Of a DNA stretch of 64,000 nucleotides, positions 34,641 to 43,383 are shown one piece after another. Each line of letters begins with the position of its first letter. The first letter of the stretch is position 1. Source of the DNA: JAIVJZ01 sp035645695 (GTDB lineage Bacteria > Acidobacteriota > Blastocatellia > Pyrinomonadales > Pyrinomonadaceae); NCBI GenBank assembly GCA_035645695.1, contig DASQMC010000080.1:1-64000 (forward strand), read 5' to 3'. The notes under the pieces were generated by a model. It saw only the letters and a program-made list of their open reading frames with translations, had not been told where the DNA came from and ran no database searches. The translations under genes and the position numbers were made by a program.

Positions 34641-34991
34641 TTGAAAAAATCTACTGAAACAATTTCCAGTAAAGATGATTTATTAGCAGATGATGAGTCT
34701 TGGATTAATATTATCGAACCTGAACTATGTAAAGATTCTGCTGCTGTCGAGTTGTTAGCGCGCTTGTTATTTACTATTAAGAAGGAAATTAATAGTGGGT
34801 CTGCTGGTGTGAGAAGGGCAAGTAAGATTTTATCGAATGGAATTGAAGTTTTGTATCTCTATACTAGCGCGCACAAGGCAGCACTTGAATTATATGTTTT
34901 ATCTTTAGCAGGAGAATTAAAACCTCAAGACGAACCTTTGAATCTTATTAATGCGGCGATTGAGAGAGGGAAAAGGCAAAGAAAGGGATAA
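34641..34991 (+). CDS. Element A hypothetical protein, 116 aa
   Basis: A helical, soluble 116-residue protein (pattern AAVELLARLLFTIKKEINSG, then ASKILSNGIEVLYLYTSAHK), with a basic C-terminal end. The start codon is TTG at 34641; no ATG lies near the first conserved-looking helix. No family is recognised. It is divergent from the HTH/GIY-YIG operon and probably under the same operators. AT-rich codon use matches element A. Confidence 0.55.
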   Translation: MKKSTETISSKDDLLADDESWINIIEPELCKDSAAVELLARLLFTIKKEINSGSAGVRRASKILSNGIEVLYLYTSAHKAALELYVLSLAGELKPQDEPLNLINAAIERGKRQRKG

Positions 34992-35075
34992 AAAGATTGT
35001 TACTGTGCAGCGAGATTGTATGAATTGTGACGGCACTCCATTTGATAATAATTACAAAATGGAGTATTAACGATA

Positions 35076-35663
35076 ATGACCAAGATACATTCCTCATCAC
35101 CTCCATCAAATCCATATGCTTTTGTTTGGCAATTTTTTTCGCTGAAAAATGCTGGATGGATACTATCTGTAATCACTTTAATTTTATTACTCGTTGTGCT
35201 TTTTAAACCTTCCATATCACAAAAATTATTAGATAGACTTGGCATATCTGATGTATCTCAACAAGACCCTTTGAGTGTTAATGGAACATGGACTTATGAA
35301 ACTAATTTAATTACGGAAAAACATCCAAAGGGTCATAACAATGTTACAGCCTACAAAGGCGAAAACACCATAAAAATTGCCTCTAATAACAACGGCTATG
35401 TGATGCATGGGTTTAGAACCCACATCAAAAAGGTAGGAGAAGCTAGCTTTAGTGAAATAGATAAACAGTCTATTGACCTTGATAATGTAGGCGTTAATGT
35501 TGATAAATCTGAATTTTACTTCTCCTTTATGGTTTCACAAAATAATGGTACAGGTTATGCAGTTTTAAAAGTTAATCCCAGTAAGACAAGAATGGATGGT
35601 ACTGTTCATTATCTTTTCCCCGATGGGACATGGGATAATGTAAAAATAGCCCTTTATAAATAG
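35076..35663 (+). CDS. Membrane-anchored hypothetical protein with beta-rich domain
   Basis: A 195-residue protein. A cytosolic N-tail is followed by one transmembrane helix (about residues 27-46, WILSVITLILLLVVLF). A short helix comes next, and then a beta-rich domain (about 70-195) beginning VNGTWTYETNLI and ending YLFPDGTWDNVKIALYK, which has the look of a lipocalin-like or calycin barrel. This domain would lie outside the membrane. No family is recognised. It follows the 116-residue gene with a gap of about 85 bases. Confidence 0.6.
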   Translation: MTKIHSSSPPSNPYAFVWQFFSLKNAGWILSVITLILLLVVLFKPSISQKLLDRLGISDVSQQDPLSVNGTWTYETNLITEKHPKGHNNVTAYKGENTIKIASNNNGYVMHGFRTHIKKVGEASFSEIDKQSIDLDNVGVNVDKSEFYFSFMVSQNNGTGYAVLKVNPSKTRMDGTVHYLFPDGTWDNVKIALYK

Positions 35664-35911
35664 AAGTTAAGTAATGTATTTCAGATGAGATGAAAGAAAT
35701 GCTATCAGTGTGATTCTGCCGGAAATTCAATATTAGAAGTTGCTTATAAATAATAAGCCTATCAGCAAATCCAATTCCAACCCCCTTATAAACTTCCCCC
35801 AAAGCCCTCTTTAAACCCGAAACATCTTCCTAAGAATAGATTAGAAGAATATTGGCTATCGGAAGATTACCTGCTGAATGAGGTTATACGGTCTGGACTA
35901 AAGTCGGTATT

Positions 35912-35981
35912 GAGGGTAGGGGGTAATTAGACCCTCTATTATATATGTTCTATATAGAGGGTGACTTTACCCCCTACCCTC
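35912..35981. terminator. Nested double hairpin between convergent genes
   Basis: The outer arms are perfect over 14 bases (35912-35925 with 35968-35981, GAGGGTAGGGGGTA). A second, inner stem ACCCTCTAT/ATAGAGGGT (35931-35939 with 35954-35962) lies within the loop. It ends two bases before the stop codon of the 265-residue gene. A two-way terminator is most likely; no T-tract is present. Confidence 0.55.
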
Positions 35982-35983
35982 TG

Positions 35984-36781
35984 CTATGGCTTAGTCGGTC
36001 TCTTTATGCCACTAAAGATTTTCATATCTAACAAATCTACAAATCCCTTTTTTCTGATTGTTGATAATGAATCCTCTATTGAACTTACTAATGCCTCATA
36101 ATCTTTATAAAGCCCAAAATCATACATTTTTTGTAGTCGCACAGCCTCTGCTAAATGAGTTTCGACGGTACGTAATATCCTAACAACTTCATTATGAGGA
36201 TTTATATAACTTCCTTCATCCGGCTTATCTTTAGGCTGCACCCGCAATTTATTTATTAATTCTTGCGCCGCCTGATTAAGAGCCAATGCTTTATTATCTT
36301 GCCAATCAGAATCCTTCTTCGCACTAGCAATTACTTGCTGAACATATTCAATTAAGTAAAATTTGTAATGTGAGGGGAAAGTTGTTTTTGTTTGGGAATC
36401 ATACTTCCCTCGCTTTATGTCTAATAGTTTAAAATCATTGTCCTTCTGCCACTTCAATAAATCTCTCCTTCTATCTCTAGCCCAATATGCTTTAACATTC
36501 CTGCTATTACTTAGTTTAAGAATTTTCCTGTGTCTTTCAATTTCCTTATCAGTGGTGTCAAACTCAACATTTTTACCTGCGAGGCCAATCAAACAATCTA
36601 TATAATCACGAAATTTATTAGGACAACCCGCCGCTAATAAAATATAAGTAACGGCATCAGTAGTGAAGGCAAATTCCTCCGCTTGCTCTTTGTTATCCTT
36701 ATCATCAATTCCTGACATTCCGGCCTCCCGCAAAAACTCTTCACTAAACAAAATTCGACTCGCCAAAAAGTCATAATCCAT
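35984..36781 (-). CDS. Element A hypothetical protein, 265 aa
   Basis: A 265-residue, mostly helical and highly charged soluble protein. No catalytic motif stands out. Segments such as KAYWARDRRRDLLKWQKDN and TTFPSHYKFYLIEYVQQVI could be a winged-helix or DNA-contacting region typical of replication accessory proteins, but I cannot name a family. It lies 64 bases downstream of the integrase on the same strand. The nested hairpin follows its stop. Confidence 0.6.
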   Translation of the reverse strand: MDYDFLASRILFSEEFLREAGMSGIDDKDNKEQAEEFAFTTDAVTYILLAAGCPNKFRDYIDCLIGLAGKNVEFDTTDKEIERHRKILKLSNSRNVKAYWARDRRRDLLKWQKDNDFKLLDIKRGKYDSQTKTTFPSHYKFYLIEYVQQVIASAKKDSDWQDNKALALNQAAQELINKLRVQPKDKPDEGSYINPHNEVVRILRTVETHLAEAVRLQKMYDFGLYKDYEALVSSIEDSLSTIRKKGFVDLLDMKIFSGIKRPTKP

Positions 36782-36844
36782 CTATGACTTTTACTCAAGT
36801 TTTATCTTGAGAGGCGAGTCGAAATTTGAGATTTAGTTCTTGGC

Positions 36845-37714
36845 TTACTTCAATCTGCTCAAGAGAGAAGTTTTTATGTGAGTTTCTTTCAACTCATCAG
36901 TTTCTACCTCTACATACTTCTTGCTCATGGTCAAAGTTGTATGACCTAAAGCCTTCATTAAGTAAAAAAGATTCCCCCCATTTCTCACATAGGATTTAGC
37001 AAACTTTCTTCTGAAAGCATGAAACGAACCATCGAACCCTTCGATTTTTAATCTATGACAGAGAATTCTAAAATCCCTGCGAGTGTTGTCATAGAGTAAT
37101 TTGCCGCCGTCTCTATTCGGAAATACGAGACTGTGAGAATGTTGCTGGCAAAATTTCCAAAGAGTTTTTCTTAACTCTAAACTCATCGGAATAAAACGTT
37201 CCTTGTTGCCCTTACCTCTAACTGTGAGAAATAAATTATCAAAGTCTATCTTCTCACGTTCTAATTCTAAGGCTTCGGTTACACGCACTCCGGTATCTAT
37301 TAATAGACATAAGAGTGTGTGAATCCTGAATTCTGTGAACGTCTTTGGCTTGAAAGAAACTATAGCTTTCAATTGTTGGTCTGAGAAAGTTTTCATCACT
37401 CTTTGCTCTGTTTTCAAGAGCTTGATTTTTAATGGTTCAGTGATGAATTCATACTCATGTAGCCAGCTTAAAAAAGAATTCAAGCCCCTGATATAGACAT
37501 TGCAAGTTGAAGGTTTCAAGCCTTTTTCTCGCATTGTCAAAACAAATCTATTGAGAACAGATTTATTAAGTTCTTGGGTATCTTCTCCGACATAAAGCTT
37601 AAATGCTTTGTAGGACTGTCGGTAGAAAATAATTGTATTTGCTGCCGAATTCTTAATGTACTGTCTTTCTTGGCAGAACTGGTTGAACGGTTGGTCAAGA
37701 AAAAATGGACTCAT
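36845..37714 (-). CDS. Tyrosine recombinase of element A
   Basis: A 289-residue XerC/D-like integrase with an N-terminal SAM-like core-binding domain (residues 5-90). Its catalytic domain has all six expected residues: Arg144 (DTGVR), Lys168 (GKGNK), His232 and Arg235 (HAFRR), His258 (GHTT) and Tyr267 (SKKY). It is clearly homologous to the integrase at 37962-38816, sharing long blocks such as VMKTFS, GGKLLYDNTRR and LGHTTL. It starts 65 bases from the intact tRNA-Ala and points away from it. It should catalyse integration at the anticodon-loop core of tRNA-Ala. It has the AT-rich codon use of element A. Confidence 0.93.
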   Translation of the reverse strand: MSPFFLDQPFNQFCQERQYIKNSAANTIIFYRQSYKAFKLYVGEDTQELNKSVLNRFVLTMREKGLKPSTCNVYIRGLNSFLSWLHEYEFITEPLKIKLLKTEQRVMKTFSDQQLKAIVSFKPKTFTEFRIHTLLCLLIDTGVRVTEALELEREKIDFDNLFLTVRGKGNKERFIPMSLELRKTLWKFCQQHSHSLVFPNRDGGKLLYDNTRRDFRILCHRLKIEGFDGSFHAFRRKFAKSYVRNGGNLFYLMKALGHTTLTMSKKYVEVETDELKETHIKTSLLSRLK

Positions 37715-37778
37715 ACACTCAAAACCTCCTCAAGAGATTTTGGTAAAAGTATTAAGTCCTTTATTTTCTAAGAAAAGG

Positions 37779-37851
37779 TGGAGCCGAGGGGGATCGAACC
37801 CCTGACCTCATGACTGCCAGTCATGCGCTCTCCCAGCTGAGCTACGGCCCC
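37779..37851 (-). tRNA. tRNA-Ala (anticodon GGC)
   Basis: Read on the minus strand from 37851: acceptor GGGGCCG pairs with CGGCTCC, the D-arm is GCTCAGCTGGGAGAGC, and the anticodon stem-loop CATGA-CTGGCAG-TCATG has GGC at positions 34-36. The T-arm is GGGG-TTCGATC-CCCC and the discriminator is A73. The 3' end reads ACC followed by T, so CCA is not fully encoded, unlike the host 3' half at 31574. It is the only complete copy of the three in this window and lies between the two integrases. It shares 45 bases with each outer fragment. Its 3' and 5' halves are probably supplied by elements A and B respectively. Confidence 0.96.
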
Positions 37852-37893
37852 TTTGGAATCAATCACTTGCAGTTTGTGAAGGTACTTGAGAGC

Positions 37894-37923
37894 GGATTAC
37901 CGCATCGCCATCATCCGGCTCAA
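37894..37923 (-). promoter_or_regulatory. Candidate promoter of the intact tRNA-Ala
   Basis: On the minus strand, TTGAGC (37918-37923) and TAATCC (37894-37899) are separated by 18 bases, about 42 bases upstream of the mature tRNA. The sequence differs from the host promoter next to the 5' half, so it would be brought in by element B. This is a weak match by itself. Confidence 0.4.
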
Positions 37924-37961
37924 GACCTGAAACTGTAACTGATTGACTAAGGAGCCGTCAA

Positions 37962-38816
37962 ATGAGCCTTGATTCTCTATTCGCCCAGTTCTGCAAAGAG
38001 AAACGCTACCTACAGAACGCCGCAGAGAACACCATCTACTTTTACAGTCTGTGCTATACCGCTTGGAAACAGACCATGCAGGATAGTCCTGTAAACAAAC
38101 TGGCAATCAATCAATTCGTCATAGGTATGCGCGAGGCTGGCAGGTCTCCAGCTACCTGTGATGCTTATATCAGAGGCTTCAACGTATTCCTTTCTTGGCT
38201 TCACGAAAATGGACAGGTAGATGAAAAGCTGACCATCAAACGGCTAAAGCTGGAAAAGCGAGTGATGAAAACATTCAGTGAGGCACAACTACGAGCAGTA
38301 ATTAACTATAAGCCCAAGGACTTTTACGAGCATCGTACCCACACGATGATAATGACATCTATAGACACCGGAGCAAGAGTAGATGAACTCTTAACCCTTC
38401 GTAGAGATAAGATTGACCTTGAAAATCTTCTCATCACTCTTCAGGGCAAAGGTAACAAACAGCGTGTGGTTCCTATGAGCTTCGAGTTACGGAAAATTCT
38501 TTATAAGTTTCTAAAACGCCACACGTTCCCTCTAATTTTTTGCACGAAGGATGGAGGCAAATTACTTTATGACAACACGAGGAGGAATTTTCATACTCTT
38601 TTAGCCAGTGCTGGCGTTGAGAAAGTAGATGGTTCTTGGCATTCACTCAGACGCACGTTCGCTACTAACTACATCAAGGAGAATGGCAACCCGCTAAAAC
38701 TGCAACGGATACTTGGTCATACAACTTTGCGCCAAACGAATGAGTACGTAAAACTCGTCACAGAGGATTTGCAGGAGGATAGCCACCGAACTTCAATTCT
38801 AAATCGGTTACGGTAA
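37962..38816 (+). CDS. Tyrosine recombinase of element B
   Basis: A 284-residue integrase with a SAM-like N-domain and complete active site: Arg139, Lys163, His227, Arg230, His253 and Tyr262. It is homologous to the element A enzyme over its whole length. It starts 110 bases from the tRNA-Ala on the opposite side and points away, so the two integrases mirror each other. A good ribosome site (AAGGAG) precedes ATG 37962. Its codon use is closer to the host than that of the A integrase, suggesting a different history. It presumably acts at the same core. Confidence 0.93.
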   Translation: MSLDSLFAQFCKEKRYLQNAAENTIYFYSLCYTAWKQTMQDSPVNKLAINQFVIGMREAGRSPATCDAYIRGFNVFLSWLHENGQVDEKLTIKRLKLEKRVMKTFSEAQLRAVINYKPKDFYEHRTHTMIMTSIDTGARVDELLTLRRDKIDLENLLITLQGKGNKQRVVPMSFELRKILYKFLKRHTFPLIFCTKDGGKLLYDNTRRNFHTLLASAGVEKVDGSWHSLRRTFATNYIKENGNPLKLQRILGHTTLRQTNEYVKLVTEDLQEDSHRTSILNRLR

Positions 38817-39068
38817 GGCTAAGGTTGGCTAGCTTAGCTCCTTCGCAATTAAATAGAGGAACATAAAAATGATTAGCAGCGAAGAGTTGATTGAATTGAG
38901 ACTTTAAGGAATCCCGACTAGGGCGCGGTATACTTTACGCCTATTCTGCGTGGAAGCTTCATGTCAGCGAAGAACTGCGGTAATCTCCATGTGACCTATC
39001 TGAACAAGAGGGCGACACTGACATGCTGCTTCCTCTTAAGTTAAAGAATAATAAGTTCTGCACTTGCT

Positions 39069-41549
39069 ATGTCTTATAGACCTCCTTCGGCAGGCGTACC
39101 ACAACCGAATTTACCGTTTATTGAATCCACTGATGCTACGTCATCGGGCGTGGGACTGACCTTCCGTGAAAGTAAGAACAGCGAAATCCATCGTTGGTAT
39201 CCTTATGTCGAGGGCTTTTCGGCTGAGTATATTCGTTCCTTAATTTTAGGAAGTGAGAAAAAGCCAAAATCAATCTATGACCCTTTTGGCGGTTCAGGTA
39301 CAACACAACTTGAATCAAGTAAGCTAGGTATTCATTCTTATTTCTCAGAGATAAATCCGTTCATGGCTTTTGTCGCGCTAACGAAAGTCAATGTAACAAA
39401 GTGGGCGCACCATAACCTCAGTTATGTCGAGAAGTGTTTTAATAATTACATCGGTCAGTTGAATAATGAATCTTTTCAGAAGCGCGTCTGTGCGGTTTCG
39501 CTAGATGACTATAAGGCTGCCTTTCCTGAGAGGGATTTCTTTGTCGAAAATCACATAAGAGAATTGCTTTCAGCGCGAGACTTGGCTGTTGAACTGGCAA
39601 GCGATAGTTGCGAGATAAGAGACTTGCTACTTCTAGCAATTGCGGCAAACGTGGTTGGCTGCTCCAACATGACACGCCGCGCAGACTTACGGCGTAGAAG
39701 ACCAGATGAATACAAGACAAGGGTAGTTGATACCGTCAAATCAATTACAGAGAAAATTAGGGAAATAGTCAACGATATTAAAGGTGCAAACTATGACCTT
39801 GCTGTGACCGAGCAAGCTTCGCCAGATGCCAAAGTATTACCTGACCACTTCCATGAGTCGTTTGATTTAGCGGTTACGTCACCGCCCTACCTTAATGGAA
39901 CTAATTATTTTCGTAACACAAAACTCGAACTTTGGTTCCTCAGTTATATCAAGAGTGAGGATGAGCTAAAGAGCTTCTACCGACGGGCTGTTGCAGGTGG
40001 CATCAATAATATCTCAAAGGACAAAGCAATACCGCATGAATTCAAGTCCGTTGAGTCTGTGGCGGTAGTGCTCGACCAGCAAACCCGTGATTCCAGAATA
40101 CCAAAGCTCGTGCGAACGTACTTTAGCGACATGTACGATGTCCTTTCATCAGTCTGGAAGTCATTGGTATATAACGGACGTTTCATCGTAGATATTGGCG
40201 ACTCTAAATTCTACGGCGTTCACGTTCCTACCGATAAGCTGCTGGTGGATGTAGCTAAAGAGGTAGGGTTTGAAGTAGATAGCATGAATGAGCTTGCTCG
40301 TCGTTACTCACGGGACAAAACACCGCTTCAGCAAATCGAAATTGTGCTAAGAAAGCCAGCGAAGTTAGGGAAGCATAAAAAGGTTGTTACAGCCGCAGAA
40401 GATGGTTTGCCTAGTCCTCAATTGCCTATACGAAAGGCTATTTCTTATTTTCGAGAAAGTTTGCCATATAAGGTCGAGCCTTACTCCAAGAAATCTTGGG
40501 GACACCCGCTCCATTCACTTTGTTCATATCAGGGCAAACTTAAGCCAGCTTTAGCGCATTGGCTTGTCTCTATTTTTTCTGAGCCGGGTATGTCTATTCT
40601 TGACCCGCTGGGTGGCGTTGGCACAATAGGATTTGAAGCCTGCTTACAAGGTCGGCATGGCATCTCTAACGATTTGAGCCCTCTAGCATCTGTTATAGCG
40701 AAAGGTAAGCTCTCACCGCCTAGTATTGGTGATACGCTTGAAGCTTTGGAGTCCTTCAAAAGTGACTTGTCGCAGATTAAATTAACGGGAGATGACTATG
40801 AGGCTGCTAATTTTGGTCTAAATGCAAAAGTGAAGGACTACTTTCATGTGGATACCCTTGAAGATGTGCTTAAGGCGCGTAGGGTGTTTCTGGACAAAGT
40901 TGAACTCACAGCTACTAATGCCTTTATCAAAGCATGTCTATTACATATTCTTCATGGTAATCGGCCTTACGCTTTATCTCGAACTTCACACCCCTTGACA
41001 CCATATAATCCTAGAGGTGAGTTTGAGTATAAGTCGCTAGTTCAAAAGTTAGAGGAGCGGCTTCGTCGCATCCTGTCAGTGCCTCTGCCATCAAGCTTTG
41101 TTGCAGGTACAGCATTCCATGACAGCTTCCGCAATCTTAGGAGCCTAGTTCCTATTCCCATTGACAGGATAATCACGTCACCTCCATTTATAGGTATGCG
41201 ATTTGACCGCCCCAATTGGATGAGGCTTTGGTTCTGTGGGTGGCAGGCTAAAGATTTCCATGCCACGCATGAGAACTTCCTTGAACGCCAGCAGATGAAA
41301 TCGCTAGTCGTCTATACAGAGTTTTTTGATGTATGTGCAGACTTGCTAAGTGATGGTGGCGTTCTAATTCTACATTTAGGCGGCTCAAGCAAGTATGACA
41401 TGCTGACGAAGTTGATTGATTTGGCCGCTAAGCGCTTCACATTTTTAGAAACAGTTTCTGAGTGTGTGGCAGATGTGGAAAGGCACGGCATTAGAGATAA
41501 AGGGACGACATCAATCCATCATTTCCTGTTCTTAGAAAAGAAAAGATAA
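39069..41549 (+). CDS. Double-domain DNA methyltransferase of a restriction system
   Basis: An 826-residue fusion of two methyltransferase units. The first has the SAM motif YDPFGGSGTTQLE (about residue 71) and the catalytic TSPPYLNGTNYF (about 279). The second has LDPLGGVGTIGFEA (about 520) and TSPPFIGMRF (about 702). SPPY/SPPF motifs are typical of N4-cytosine enzymes, so C-methylation is likely but base choice is not proven. Two domains in one chain suggest methylation of both strands of an asymmetric site. The HNH nuclease gene is convergent, with stops one base apart. Together they look like a type II restriction-modification pair. Confidence 0.85.
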   Translation: MSYRPPSAGVPQPNLPFIESTDATSSGVGLTFRESKNSEIHRWYPYVEGFSAEYIRSLILGSEKKPKSIYDPFGGSGTTQLESSKLGIHSYFSEINPFMAFVALTKVNVTKWAHHNLSYVEKCFNNYIGQLNNESFQKRVCAVSLDDYKAAFPERDFFVENHIRELLSARDLAVELASDSCEIRDLLLLAIAANVVGCSNMTRRADLRRRRPDEYKTRVVDTVKSITEKIREIVNDIKGANYDLAVTEQASPDAKVLPDHFHESFDLAVTSPPYLNGTNYFRNTKLELWFLSYIKSEDELKSFYRRAVAGGINNISKDKAIPHEFKSVESVAVVLDQQTRDSRIPKLVRTYFSDMYDVLSSVWKSLVYNGRFIVDIGDSKFYGVHVPTDKLLVDVAKEVGFEVDSMNELARRYSRDKTPLQQIEIVLRKPAKLGKHKKVVTAAEDGLPSPQLPIRKAISYFRESLPYKVEPYSKKSWGHPLHSLCSYQGKLKPALAHWLVSIFSEPGMSILDPLGGVGTIGFEACLQGRHGISNDLSPLASVIAKGKLSPPSIGDTLEALESFKSDLSQIKLTGDDYEAANFGLNAKVKDYFHVDTLEDVLKARRVFLDKVELTATNAFIKACLLHILHGNRPYALSRTSHPLTPYNPRGEFEYKSLVQKLEERLRRILSVPLPSSFVAGTAFHDSFRNLRSLVPIPIDRIITSPPFIGMRFDRPNWMRLWFCGWQAKDFHATHENFLERQQMKSLVVYTEFFDVCADLLSDGGVLILHLGGSSKYDMLTKLIDLAAKRFTFLETVSECVADVERHGIRDKGTTSIHHFLFLEKKR

Positions 41550-41550
41550 A

Positions 41551-42831
41551 CTATTCGGAATCATCATCTGCTCTAGTGCTAAGTTCAGAGATGACTTTCT
41601 CGTAAGCTGCTGTGTCATCCCTCTGCAATATCTCAAACAGATTTATGTCGGGTCTAAGCTCCCTGACCTTTCGAGCGGTAGAATTGAATGTTCGGGCCTC
41701 CCAAGTTCTGGCGAAATTCGATATATCGTTGATGATATCTTGAAGATGTTTTTGGTTGACCTCCTTCTTTATTAGTTCCTTGTAAGGCAGGCCTGTAATT
41801 TTCGAGAGACGGTGTAGTTGCTCATCACTGTAGAAGTCTACTGGGAACCTATCCGTCTTATGTCCATTGCAAGTTTCACAAAGACAAGTTGCATATTCAT
41901 CAATAGGCCAGAGCGCCGCGAGGGGGCGAGTGTGGTCTAACCGCACCTCCTTGAGTTTGAGAGGCTTGCCACAATTGAAGCATTGCCTACCGAATCTCTC
42001 CCAAACAATACTTTTCAGGCCTGCTCCATGCCTATCTTTTATTGCCTGCAAAATTTCAGGCTCGCGGAGTAGTAGTTTGCGCTCCCTTGTGATGACTGAG
42101 GATTCGTGTAATTGGTCAACTGTTCGCGCAGGATTGAACGAATCATTTATCCGCCACTTTTTACATGAGCGACATTCATTCTGATGGCCTGTCAGCTTGG
42201 CGTTGTGCTTATGAAAAGCAAGAGCACCGGGATGCTCGCTGTCTAACGGTAAATGACGACCACAATATGAGCATTTCTTGAGTTCTATGCCTTCTGGCAT
42301 TTCCTTCAAGTGAATAGGAGATGAAAGGTCGGCTTTAATTTCAAGGTTTAGAACCTGCTCATGGGGGAGATAAAAAGTTTCGGGGCAGATGGGAATTGAT
42401 TCAATGTCTTCAAGCGTAATCTCGCCCTCTAGCATCTTGTCGGGCAGGTTTAACACTCCAAAATCCAAGCCCCAAATCTCAATGTCTTTAACTCTTCCCT
42501 CAATTTCTATCGTTACCACCACTCTCTCTTCACTGTCATAGTCTGCGGCTAAACCAATGCGGTTCCATCCAGAGCTTAAAGTGAACCTCATTTCCCGTTT
42601 AACCTCATCATCAACAACCAAACTCACGCGGGCCTCACAGCTACTGGAAGGCTTGATATAACCACCAAAGCCCATATATAGACTTTCATCGGGTTCAATT
42701 TCAGCTTCCAAGACAATTCGACTATTGGGTTCAGAGAGTTTGAATTGAAGTGTTGGGTGTCGTTCTATGCGCTGATAATCACGCCTTGTAGCATACTGGT
42801 CTTCGCGTGAGTGCTTTGCGAGGCGGCGCAT
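41551..42831 (-). CDS. HNH restriction endonuclease
   Basis: A 426-residue protein. Residues 1-170 are beta-rich and of unknown fold. A zinc site CSYCGRHLP with CRSCKKW follows. Then comes a classical HNH module, CFNCGKPLKLKEVRLDHTRPLAA with CLCETCNGHKTDRFP (His-Asn-His arrangement DH...N...H, about residues 280-325; positions given because the block is long). It is convergent with the methyltransferase and starts on the overlapping TGATG stop of the XRE gene, so its translation is coupled to the controller. This arrangement is that of a type II system with a C protein. The cut site cannot be read. Confidence 0.83.
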   Translation of the reverse strand: MRRLAKHSREDQYATRRDYQRIERHPTLQFKLSEPNSRIVLEAEIEPDESLYMGFGGYIKPSSSCEARVSLVVDDEVKREMRFTLSSGWNRIGLAADYDSEERVVVTIEIEGRVKDIEIWGLDFGVLNLPDKMLEGEITLEDIESIPICPETFYLPHEQVLNLEIKADLSSPIHLKEMPEGIELKKCSYCGRHLPLDSEHPGALAFHKHNAKLTGHQNECRSCKKWRINDSFNPARTVDQLHESSVITRERKLLLREPEILQAIKDRHGAGLKSIVWERFGRQCFNCGKPLKLKEVRLDHTRPLAALWPIDEYATCLCETCNGHKTDRFPVDFYSDEQLHRLSKITGLPYKELIKKEVNQKHLQDIINDISNFARTWEARTFNSTARKVRELRPDINLFEILQRDDTAAYEKVISELSTRADDDSE

Positions 42832-43097
42832 CAGAGCACCCCTTTCTCATCGAGAAGAAACAACTCTGAAAGTCGGCGGTATCCTAGTGCCTTAGCTATC
42901 CTGTGTAGGACTTCAACAGAAGGCGTGGCTTTGCGGTTTTCAATGTGATTGAGATGCTCAAATGAGATGCCAGCCTTATGAGCTAACTCCTCTTGGCTTA
43001 GGGAAGGTTCCTGAAGCTTACGCTGAGTGCGAACTAAATCCGCAATAGCATCACGAATTGTCGTATCTTCATTGCTTGAATTGGATTTGTTGTCCAC
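42831..43097 (-). CDS. XRE controller-type regulator of the restriction system
   Basis: An 88-residue HTH protein. SLSQEELAHKAGISFEHLNHIE is the XRE HTH (about residues 33-55; long block given by position) and TPSVEVLHRIAKALGY the closing helices. It starts at GTG 43097 with AAGGAG six bases upstream. It overlaps the HNH start by one base (TGATG). Size and position match C proteins, which delay nuclease expression until the methyltransferase has acted. A perfect palindrome upstream is the likely operator. Confidence 0.82.
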   Translation of the reverse strand: MDNKSNSSNEDTTIRDAIADLVRTQRKLQEPSLSQEELAHKAGISFEHLNHIENRKATPSVEVLHRIAKALGYRRLSELFLLDEKGVL

Positions 43098-43161
43098 TGG
43101 CTCTCCTTACAAAATCCGCAACATGTGCGAATCAATGTAGGTGGAAAGCTAGCTTTGCGGT

Positions 43162-43177
43162 ATGAACTATAGTTCAT
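43162..43177. promoter_or_regulatory. C-box-like palindrome
   Basis: The perfect 16-base palindrome ATGAACTATAGTTCAT lies 65 bases upstream of the controller gene. Its ACTATAGT centre resembles known C-protein boxes, which have a GACT/AGTC-type symmetry around TATA. Binding is inferred. Confidence 0.5.
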
Positions 43178-43383
43178 GTCAAATAGGCAAGGCTCTTAAA
43201 TTAAGGAGTGGCGCAGGCGAACTTTTGAATGGTGAGAATTCAGTTGGAGTGAATCGAATTTACGTGGGTGAGTATGCCTGCCTTAGCGGTGCGCTCTATC
43301 GCGGACGCCTTCGGAGGTAGACAAAGTTGAATGCTCCCACAATAGGTGCTGTTAGAGATGGTTAAGTTTGAACCAAAAGTAAA

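Larger units (their letters stand above)
31606..37821. mobile_element. Integrated element A (about 6.2 kb, AT-rich)
   Basis: Bounded by two copies of the 13-base core CATGACTGCCAGT (31606-31618 and 37809-37821), both inside tRNA-Ala sequence. Its base composition is far more AT-rich than the host. It carries a tyrosine recombinase at its right end next to the tRNA, two Cro-like regulators, a DUF6602 nuclease-like protein, a GIY-YIG protein and three unknown genes. No replication or structural genes are seen, so it resembles a small satellite-like genomic island. That its right end supplies the 3' half of the intact tRNA is inferred from the layout. Confidence 0.75.
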
